From Methylococcales bacterium (GTDB lineage Bacteria > Pseudomonadota > Gammaproteobacteria > Methylococcales > Methylomonadaceae): a stretch of DNA of 6,134 nt. The DNA lies in NCBI GenBank assembly GCA_023134955.1, contig JAGLUC010000079.1:1-6134 (forward strand), given 5' to 3'. Under the pieces are notes generated by a model. The model saw nothing but the letters and a program-made list of their open reading frames with translations, searched no databases and was not told where the DNA came from. Made by a program: the position numbers and the translations under genes. This document shows positions 1-5,854 of the stretch, in pieces; the stretch's first letter is position 1, and each line of letters opens with the position of its first letter.

Positions 1-6
1 TTGAAT

Positions 7-552
7 TTACATAACCGCATTAGCCCCCTTGTCTATAGGTGGAGCTTGTAACCATTGCAGTGACTCAATGACAGGTATTCGCCTGCGACCGACAATCATA
101 ATCGCTCCACAGCATTTGCATTTTAATTGAGGGCGAGCCCTGATCTTTGACAGCCACTGATTAGGATTTAATTTAAACACTAACTGCAAAACTTTAATCA
201 GCTGCTTGCTATTGGGATGTAAAAAACCAAAGTTTCTTGCTCGGCGAAAGCCCTTAGGAAGAACATGTTGCAGTACCAACCATAAAAATTGTGCCCCTGA
301 AACTGTTTTTCTTTCCCATTGTTTGGTTTTACTGTTTTGATACTGGTAAGTGACTTTGCCCTCTTTGCAGGACAGGATGTCCTTTTCTCGAATCACACCC
401 CGATAAAGATAGCGGCCTAGATAAATCAGTGCTTTTTCACCAGAACCGACGTTTTGGCAATCCACCACCCATTTTTCAGGGGTAGAAGCAGGACATGAAA
501 GATTCTCTTTTCTCAGATGTGACAGTATCTGACCCCCTACGTGTTTTTTAAG
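7..552 (-). pseudogene. IS91-family transposase, C-terminal fragment (N-terminal half missing)
   Basis: IS91-family transposases move single-stranded DNA by rolling-circle transposition, using a HUH metal site and two catalytic tyrosines. This frame is open from 552 down to a TAA stop at 7-9 (181 codons), with a TAG stop directly upstream at 553-555. A GTG at 468 gives 153 residues, but the homology already starts upstream of it: the frame reads PEKWVVDCQNVG into the GTG region, so GTG is unlikely to be the native start. The motif YLGRYLYRGVI (about 405-423) carries the Y-x3-Y pair that is catalytic in IS91. A cysteine cluster CKCCG followed by GRRR near the C-terminus matches the family's terminal zinc-binding segment. 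Full-length relatives are roughly 300-500 residues, so the N-terminal zinc finger and HUH motif are absent. The upstream break lies at an 18-bp direct repeat. The remaining 3' end of the element lies outside the window. The fragment is almost certainly inactive on its own; family assignment is confident. Confidence 0.88.
529..546. repeat. 18-bp direct repeat, copy A
   Basis: The sequence CTGACCCCCTACGTGTTT is repeated exactly at 603-620, 74 bp further on. This copy lies at the point where recognisable IS91 transposase sequence gives out, so it may mark a recombination or insertion junction. Flanking bases differ on both sides of the two copies, so the repeat is exactly 18 bp. Confidence 0.9.
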
Positions 553-602
553 CTACATTATTCTACAGTGAGTGGAATTATTAAAAATCATAAATCAAAG
601 AC

Positions 603-620
603 CTGACCCCCTACGTGTTT
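603..620. repeat. 18-bp direct repeat, copy B
   Basis: This is an exact second copy of the 18-mer at 529-546, in the same orientation. It is preceded by CAAAGAC and followed by ATGTCCGCT. Directly after it are two related octamers 18 bp apart, ATGTCCGC (621-628) and ATGTCACG (639-646), which could be transposase-binding repeats at the end of a lost element. That last point is inference. Confidence 0.9.
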
Positions 621-743
621 ATGTCCGCTATAAAGATAATGTCACGTTTAATGCCACTTTGTGCAAAAAATATGTAGATTGTGTGGAAAGAGTTATTCAT
701 TTGGCACAATAGAGAAGTTTAAAGAAATTGTAAATTTCAATGA

Positions 744-917
744 GTTGGTGGGGGAAATTGCGGAAACTGTGCCAAAGCGGACTATAGTTTAATTGAGTTG
801 TTCAATATTATGGAACAGAGACTCAATGTTTTATTTAAATTGCGATGGCCAATAGGGTTTAGTTGTCTGGAGTGTGGGTGCCATCATCAAATGGGCAAAG
901 CATCTTTTACACGCTGA
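744..917 (+). pseudogene. Remnant of IS1595-type transposase N-terminal zinc ribbon
   Basis: The frame is open from 744 (TGA at 741-743) to a TGA at 915-917. Around 831-881 it reads LFKLRWPIGFSCLECG, which matches the pattern of the N-terminal zinc ribbon of IS1595-family transposases: a hydrophobic helix, then RWP-x-GF-x-C-x2-CG. The first CxxC pair (codons at 864-866 and 873-875) is present. The second metal-binding pair and the whole DDE catalytic domain are missing, because the frame stops about 14 codons after the CxxC. An ATG at 810 is in frame, but no ribosome-binding site is evident. This is a broken scrap, not a working gene. Identification rests on one short motif, so confidence is moderate. 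Confidence 0.5.
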
Positions 918-1074
918 TAGCACGATCATTTCCACTGGATACCTCGCTTTCCTATGTTGTAGTAAGAACAGCAGCTATGCTGAGTATAAGTAGATGTTTG
1001 TAACAAATAAGTGAAGGACTAAAGTACAATTACTGGTAGATTTTAGTTCATCATTGACACTATTCTTTAAGCAT

Positions 1075-1092
1075 AGCGGACTAAAGTCCGCT
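1075..1092. terminator. Perfect hairpin just downstream of fdhA; possible terminator
   Basis: AGCGGACT-AA-AGTCCGCT is a perfect 8-bp inverted repeat lying 8 bp beyond the fdhA stop codon. Its position suits transcription termination or 3'-end protection of the fdhBA mRNA. However, the minus-strand sequence after the stem (ATGCTTAAAG) is not a U-tract, so it is not a classical intrinsic terminator. It also shares the AGCGGAC heptamer with nearby repeats, so it may instead be an interspersed palindromic repeat. Confidence 0.4.
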
Positions 1093-1100
1093 TTACGTGT

Positions 1101-3875
1101 CTAGTTTATTCTTGTTCCAATCTTGCCACCTGCACTGGCTTTAACGGCGCAGAATTTAAATTCTGGAATCTTGGCCGATGGGTCTAGGGCTTCGTTGGTA
1201 ATCAGGTTGGCACTGGCTTCGTTGTAGCAGAATGCCATAAACATTGAACCTTGCTGAATTCCAATATCTGTACGGGCATAAGCGGTTAGTTTTCCACGTC
1301 TCGATTCAATAGTAATTAAGCCACCTGCTTCAATGCTCAGGTTTTCCAAGTCATTAGGATGAAGCGTAACTACTGGGTCTGGCTCAATCGCATCTAAAGT
1401 GGGTGAGTGGCGTGTCATACTGCCTGTGTGCCAATGTTCTAATTGACGACCAGTAATAAAGATTAATGGATATTCATTATCTGGCATTTCGTCAGCATGA
1501 ATGTATTCAGCTGGTACAAAGCGCCCCCTACCAGACTCAGTTGGGAAACCATTCGTAAAAATAATGGGTTGACCAGGATCCCCTACATTTTCAAGTGGGT
1601 AGGTGAGCGAATCTTCTTTTTCCAGTCTATCCCAAGTCATGCCTGCAATACTGCCCATTGCTTGGCGCATTTCATTAAACACATCTTCTGGGCCTTTATA
1701 ATTCCAGTCACAGCCGAGTCGATTGGCTATTTCTTGCAGAATCCATAAATCTTGTTTGGCATCACCTGGAGGTGTGACTGCCTGGCGACCCATTTGTACA
1801 CGTCTATCGGTATTAGAAAATGTACCATTTTTCTCATAGAATGAAGATGCAGGTAAAATAACATCAGCAAAGCCAGCCGTTTCGGTCAAGAATATATCTT
1901 GTACAACCAGATGCTCTAAAGCTACAAAGGCTTGACGGGCATGGTTTTGATTGGGGTCAGACATGGCGGGGTTTTCCCCTTGTACAAACATGCCAAAGAC
2001 CCGTTTATCTAAAATCGCATGAATCATTTCTACGGTAGTTAACCCTTGTTTAGGATCAAGTTTTACACCCCATAGTTTTTCAAATTTAGCTTGATTAACA
2101 GGGTCTTCAACAGGTTGGTAATCAGGGTAAACCATCGGGATTAAACCGACATCAGATGCCCCTTGTACATTGTTTTGACCACGTAATGGGTGTAAACCTG
2201 AACCCGGTTTGCCAATTTGTCCTGTCATTAATGCTAAGGCAATTAAACAGCGAGCATTGTCAGTGCCATGAATATGTTGAGAAATACCCATGCCCCATAA
2301 AATCATAGAGGCTTTAGATGTCGCATAAAGCCTTGCAACTTCACGCAGTGTTTGAGGATCAATACCACAAATCGGCGCGACTTTTTCTGGGCTGTAATTT
2401 TTTAAATGCGCGCGCATATGTTCAAAGTCTTCGGTATTATTTTTTATGTAATTATCATCTTGTAAACCCTCGTCAAGAATGACATGCATGATACCGTTGA
2501 GCATTGCGACATCAGTATCTGGACGGAATTGAAGCACATGTGATGCATATTTTGCAATGGCAGTTACATTGGGATCCATTAAAATAATTTTAGTGCCATT
2601 TTTGGTGGCATTCTTCATGAATGTAGCACCCACTGGATGATTAACAGTGGGGTTAGAGCCAATAATGACAATCACTTCTGCTTCGCTGACATCAGAAACT
2701 GGATTGGATACCGCACCTGAACCTAAGCATTCAAGCAGGGCAACTACTGAAGATGCATGACATAAGCGGGTGCAGTGATCGACGTTATTTGAGCCAAAAC
2801 CTGTACGAATCAATTTCTGGAATAAATAGGCTTCTTCATTGCTGCCTTTTGCAGAACCTAAACCAGCCAGAGCGGTTTTACCTTTACCATCACGAATTTT
2901 TTTCAGCCCGTTAGCGGCATAGTCTAAAGCTTCTTCCCAGCTAGCTTCACGGAAAACACTATTCAGATCATTAGGGTCTAATAATGCAGTGGTTTTAGCC
3001 ACACCTTCGCGTCTGATTAGTGGTTTAGTCAGGCGTAAAGGGTTGTGGATGTAGTTAAAGCCGTAGCGACCTTTAACACATAGACGATAGTGATTGGTGT
3101 ATCCATCTCGACCTTCGGTATAAAGGATTTTATCATCTTTAATATGATATTTAATTAAGCAACCGACACCACAATAAGGGCAGGTTGAGTTGACTGTTTT
3201 ATCTGCAATTTCTAAACCGACACCACCTGCTGGCATTAATGCGCCAGTTGGACAGGCCTGCACACACTCTCCACAGGCAACACAGCTACTGGCTGCCATT
3301 GGGTCGGCAATATCAAACACAATTTCTGCATGGGCACCACGGTTGGCAAAGCCAATCACATCATTCATTTGTTCTTCACGACAGGCACGTAAACAACGGG
3401 TGCATTGAATACAGGCATCCATATTAACGGAAATAGCAGGATGAGAGTTGTCAGCTTCTGGCTGAGTGCGAGACTCAAAACGAGGCTCACCGACATTAAG
3501 TTTTTTAACCCAATGGTCTAATTCAGAATTAAGTGTATAAGGCGATTCGGCTTGTTCTGGCATATCGGATTTTAATAATTCCAATACCATTTTTTGAGAT
3601 TTAAGCGCACGTTCACTGGCAGTTTGTACTTTCATGCCATCCGTTGCTGCCCGGCAACACGAAGGAGCGAGGGTTCTTTCGCCTTCAATTTCGACTACAC
3701 AGGCACGGCAGTTACCATCTGCACGTAAACCTTCTTTATAACAAAGGTGAGGAATTTCTTTGCCTAAACGCTTGGCTGTTTGAATAAGTGTTTCACCTTC
3801 CATTGCAGAGACTTGTTCACCATCCAGTGTGAAGTTGATTGATTGGTTATTCATTTTTTCTGAACATACAGACAT
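1101..3875 (-). CDS. fdhA: NAD-dependent formate dehydrogenase, catalytic alpha subunit (FDH1/FdsA type)
   Basis: This is the catalytic subunit of a cytoplasmic molybdenum- or tungsten-bis-MGD formate dehydrogenase. It oxidises formate to CO2 and passes electrons through Fe-S clusters to FdhB and NAD+. Residues 14-90 form a [2Fe-2S] ferredoxin domain (C45, C56, C59 and C73 or C74). Residues 148-212 carry two [4Fe-4S] motifs (C155/158/161/165 and C198/201/204/208). The MGD oxidoreductase domain begins with C232/C235/C239/C266, followed by K268. The active site is C372-H373 in VDHCTRLCHAS; the codon is TGT (2760-2762), so it is a cysteine enzyme and not a selenoenzyme. The C-terminal molybdopterin-dinucleotide-binding domain covers about 800-910 (TGRQLEHWHTGSMTR). 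The His-Cys3 cluster found after the [2Fe-2S] domain in Cupriavidus or Rhodobacter FdsA is absent. The ATG has AAGGAG 7 nt upstream, and that site overlaps the fdhB stop. The metal cannot be told from sequence. Confidence 0.95.
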   Translation of the reverse strand: MSVCSEKMNNQSINFTLDGEQVSAMEGETLIQTAKRLGKEIPHLCYKEGLRADGNCRACVVEIEGERTLAPSCCRAATDGMKVQTASERALKSQKMVLELLKSDMPEQAESPYTLNSELDHWVKKLNVGEPRFESRTQPEADNSHPAISVNMDACIQCTRCLRACREEQMNDVIGFANRGAHAEIVFDIADPMAASSCVACGECVQACPTGALMPAGGVGLEIADKTVNSTCPYCGVGCLIKYHIKDDKILYTEGRDGYTNHYRLCVKGRYGFNYIHNPLRLTKPLIRREGVAKTTALLDPNDLNSVFREASWEEALDYAANGLKKIRDGKGKTALAGLGSAKGSNEEAYLFQKLIRTGFGSNNVDHCTRLCHASSVVALLECLGSGAVSNPVSDVSEAEVIVIIGSNPTVNHPVGATFMKNATKNGTKIILMDPNVTAIAKYASHVLQFRPDTDVAMLNGIMHVILDEGLQDDNYIKNNTEDFEHMRAHLKNYSPEKVAPICGIDPQTLREVARLYATSKASMILWGMGISQHIHGTDNARCLIALALMTGQIGKPGSGLHPLRGQNNVQGASDVGLIPMVYPDYQPVEDPVNQAKFEKLWGVKLDPKQGLTTVEMIHAILDKRVFGMFVQGENPAMSDPNQNHARQAFVALEHLVVQDIFLTETAGFADVILPASSFYEKNGTFSNTDRRVQMGRQAVTPPGDAKQDLWILQEIANRLGCDWNYKGPEDVFNEMRQAMGSIAGMTWDRLEKEDSLTYPLENVGDPGQPIIFTNGFPTESGRGRFVPAEYIHADEMPDNEYPLIFITGRQLEHWHTGSMTRHSPTLDAIEPDPVVTLHPNDLENLSIEAGGLITIESRRGKLTAYARTDIGIQQGSMFMAFCYNEASANLITNEALDPSAKIPEFKFCAVKASAGGKIGTRIN

Positions 3876-3882
3876 TTTAAAT

Positions 3883-3888
3883 CTCCTT
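3883..3888 (-). promoter_or_regulatory. Ribosome-binding site of fdhA overlapping the fdhB stop codon
   Basis: AAGGAG on the minus strand lies 7 nt before the fdhA ATG (3873-3875). The fdhB stop TAA (3887-3889) shares two bases with it, giving TAAGGAG. Ribosomes ending fdhB therefore release at the fdhA initiation site, which supports coupled translation in a fixed ratio. It also supports the first methionine rather than the in-frame ATG at codon 8. Confidence 0.85.
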
Positions 3889-5581
3889 ATTTCAATTCAT
3901 CTGGAAAGTATTTGACCACACAACGCATCGGATTTGGAGCAGCTTGCCCCAGACCACAAATAGATGCGTCAACCATTACTGATGCAAGTTCTTCTAACAA
4001 CTCAGTATTCCAGTGCTGTTTTTCCATTAATGTAGCCGCTTTTGCTGTACCAACACGGCAAGGAGTACATTGTCCGCATGATTCTTCTTCAAAGAACTTC
4101 ATGGCATTAAGGGCTAATTTTTTTGCGCTGTCCTGGTTTGAAAAAACAATAACAGCAGCAGAACCAATAAAACAACCGTATTGATTAAGGGTATCAAAAT
4201 CCATCGGTATATCCGCCATAGACTCTGGCAACATACCGCCAGAAGCTCCGCCAGGAAAGTAACCATAGAACTCATGATCCTCCTGCATACCCTCGCAATA
4301 CTCTTCGATTAATTCGCGCATGGTAATACCAGCGGGTGCTAAATGAACCCCCGGTTTGTTGACGCGACCTGAAATAGAGAAAGAGCGTAAACCTTTGCGC
4401 TCATGACGACCATGTGAACTGAACCAGTCTGGTCCTTTTTCGATAATATCCCTAACCCAGTAAACAGACTCCATATTATGTTCCAAAGTCGGTCTACCAA
4501 ATAAACCCACTTCTGCTAAAAATGGCGGTCTTAAACGTGGCATTCCACGTTTTCCTTCAATAGATTCCACCATGGCAGATTCTTCGCCACAAATATAAGC
4601 TCCAGCACCACGGCGTAGATAAATTGGTGGCATTTTGTAAACAGAGGAGGGTGGATTATTTTGCAGATTAGCAATTTCTTTTGTTAATATTTCTCTACAA
4701 CCAGCGTATTCATCACGTAAATAAATATAAATAGCTTCACAGCCAACTGTGAGCGCAGCAATCATCATACCTTCAAGAAAACGATGAGGGTCTTGTTCTA
4801 AATAATGTCTGTCTTTAAAGGTACCTGGCTCACCTTCATCAATATTAACTGCCATCAATCTAGGTGCTTCAAAGCCATTAACAATACGCCATTTTCTACC
4901 TGCCGGGAAGCCTGCGCCACCTAAACCACGTAAGCCTGAATCTTCCATTTTTTTCATAATGGATTCAGTGCTCATCGTACCCTCAAGGACTTGTTTCAGG
5001 GTTTGATAACCACCATCAGCTTTATAACTTTCCAGGCTTATATAATCAGTTATGGAATCTTTAATTTCTTTATTCTTAACAGCCGAGGAGACGGTTTCAA
5101 TAGTTGCCTGATGAATAGGGTTTTGACCAACAACAGCAACAGGTGCATGTTGACAGCGTCCTACACAAGGGACTTTTTGTATTCTGACTTGATCATTTAG
5201 AGCATTTCCCAAGGCATCAATTAAATCATTAGCCCCAGCCATTTCACAGGAAACAGATTCACAAATACGGACAGTTAATGCAGGTGGGGGTGTTTGACCT
5301 TCTTTAACCACATCAAAATGATGATAGAAAGAGGCAACTTCATAAACCTCAGCAGGTGACAGCTTCATTTCATGGGCTAAAGCAACTAAATGTTTAGAAG
5401 AAATGTGTTGATATTGATCTTGAATTTTATGTAAATGTTCAATCAATAAATCATGTTGTCGTGACTCGTCAGCCAGCAAAGATTGAATTTCATTTAAAGC
5501 AGTAAGATCAACTGCATGACCTTTAGGACCTTTGCGTTTTTTTCTGGTGATCTGATCAGGCGAAATTTTTATTACTGCCAC
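3887..5581 (-). CDS. fdhB: NAD-dependent formate dehydrogenase, beta subunit (fused NuoE-NuoF type)
   Basis: This is the diaphorase subunit: it takes electrons from FdhA and reduces NAD+ at an FMN site. The protein is a fusion. Residues about 25-165 are a NuoE/FdsG-like thioredoxin-fold domain with a [2Fe-2S] site (C107, C112, C139, C143). Residues about 200-564 are a NuoF/FdsB-like domain with the FMN/NADH-binding loop GLRGLGGAGFPAGRKW (216-231), the glycine-rich GAGAYICGEESA segment (325-336), and a [4Fe-4S] site ESCGQCTPCR (C502, C505, C508) with a fourth ligand at C542. The same fusion occurs in the beta subunit of Methylobacterium FDH1; FdsABG enzymes encode the two parts separately. The start is GTG (5579-5581) with GAGGA 7 nt upstream. 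An in-frame stop at 5597-5599 rules out a longer protein, and the first in-frame ATG is not until codon 72. It is the first gene of the operon. A short basic N-terminus (RKKRKGPKG) precedes the first domain. Confidence 0.95.
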   Translation of the reverse strand: MAVIKISPDQITRKKRKGPKGHAVDLTALNEIQSLLADESRQHDLLIEHLHKIQDQYQHISSKHLVALAHEMKLSPAEVYEVASFYHHFDVVKEGQTPPPALTVRICESVSCEMAGANDLIDALGNALNDQVRIQKVPCVGRCQHAPVAVVGQNPIHQATIETVSSAVKNKEIKDSITDYISLESYKADGGYQTLKQVLEGTMSTESIMKKMEDSGLRGLGGAGFPAGRKWRIVNGFEAPRLMAVNIDEGEPGTFKDRHYLEQDPHRFLEGMMIAALTVGCEAIYIYLRDEYAGCREILTKEIANLQNNPPSSVYKMPPIYLRRGAGAYICGEESAMVESIEGKRGMPRLRPPFLAEVGLFGRPTLEHNMESVYWVRDIIEKGPDWFSSHGRHERKGLRSFSISGRVNKPGVHLAPAGITMRELIEEYCEGMQEDHEFYGYFPGGASGGMLPESMADIPMDFDTLNQYGCFIGSAAVIVFSNQDSAKKLALNAMKFFEEESCGQCTPCRVGTAKAATLMEKQHWNTELLEELASVMVDASICGLGQAAPNPMRCVVKYFPDELK

Positions 5582-5588
5582 ATGTATT

Positions 5589-5593
5589 TCCTC
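5589..5593 (-). promoter_or_regulatory. Ribosome-binding site deciding the fdhB GTG start
   Basis: GAGGA on the minus strand is 7 nt upstream of the GTG at 5579-5581. An out-of-frame ATG (5581-5583) overlaps this GTG and would encode only Met-Trp-Gln before a TAA. The site could load ribosomes on either codon, but only the GTG frame gives the conserved protein. Confidence 0.75.
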
Positions 5594-5685
5594 AAATTAT
5601 TCAGCTTGAATAGGCTGTTTTTAATTAATTCCCTTAAGGTTTGTACCTGTATTAAGAAGGCATAGACCTATCACAAATTAAGCGA

Positions 5686-5715
5686 ACTTTACCGTAGTTA
5701 GTAGTGTCTTATCAA
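5686..5715 (-). promoter_or_regulatory. Candidate sigma-70 promoter for the fdhBA operon
   Basis: On the minus strand TTGATA (5710-5715, five of six to the -35 consensus) is followed after 18 bp by TAAAGT (5686-5691, four of six to the -10 consensus). This would place the transcription start about 100 nt before the fdhB start codon. The region is AT-rich, so chance matches are likely; this is only the best candidate I found by eye. Confidence 0.3.
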
Positions 5716-5730
5716 GTCATCATTGAATGA

Positions 5731-5746
5731 TTAGATTAATATCTAA
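5731..5746. promoter_or_regulatory. Inverted repeat in the divergent intergenic region, possible operator
   Basis: TTAGAT-TAAT-ATCTAA is a perfect 6-bp inverted repeat with a 4-bp spacer. It lies between the two divergent genes and just upstream of the candidate fdhBA -35 box, a suitable place for a regulator that affects one or both. Its AT-rich makeup lowers its significance, and no regulator gene is present in the window to pair with it. Confidence 0.3.
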
Positions 5747-5841
5747 AAAACGCTTAAAAAAAGCTGTAATCTATTCCCATTTATCGGGTGTTAATTAAGA
5801 TAAAAGGATGTTATTTTACGCCTTGGTTTATTTTTTTGTTC

Positions 5842-5847
5842 AAAAGG
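5842..5847 (+). promoter_or_regulatory. Ribosome-binding site deciding the TTG start of the metallohydrolase gene
   Basis: AAAAGG lies 7 nt upstream of TTG at 5855-5857. No in-frame ATG or GTG lies between the upstream stop (5801-5803) and this TTG. The TTG also yields a well-formed signal peptide, so it is the preferred start. Confidence 0.6.
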
Positions 5848-5854
5848 TTTTATT

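Larger units (their letters stand above)
556..1074. other. Gene-free stretch with mobile-element remnants
   Basis: No intact gene is visible on either strand across this stretch of about 520 bp. It holds the second copy of the 18-bp repeat (603-620), a decayed IS1595-type zinc-ribbon remnant (744-917), and scattered copies of GTCCGCT/AGCGGAC and of GGACTAAAGT (1016-1025, also 1078-1087, with a one-mismatch copy at 779-788). From 918 to 1074 I recognise nothing else. The pattern fits old insertion and deletion events downstream of the formate dehydrogenase operon. Confidence 0.6.

Noticed and set aside
702..720. Sigma-54 promoter suggested by TGGCAC
   Set aside because: The -12 half (TTGC at the proper spacing) is missing and there is no gene downstream on that strand.
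971..983. Small inverted repeat CAGC-TAT-GCTG
   Set aside because: A 4-bp stem is within chance expectation and has no gene context.
1497..1748. Plus-strand open frame of 83 codons inside fdhA
   Set aside because: It lies antisense to well-conserved FdhA sequence, matches no family I know, and has no sign of its own ribosome-binding site. It is a shadow of the real gene, as are the frames at 3190-3408, 3239-3427, 3912-4184 and 4991-5200.
2757..2762. Possible selenocysteine at the FdhA active site
   Set aside because: The codon is TGT followed by CAT (Cys-His), not TGA, and the frame is continuous, so no selenocysteine is needed.
1101..5581. Complex I (NuoEFG) or bidirectional hydrogenase diaphorase module
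   Set aside because: The alpha subunit has the full MGD domain with the formate dehydrogenase VDHCTRLCHAS active site, and no other Nuo or Hox genes adjoin. NuoE and NuoF are also fused here, as in FDH1.
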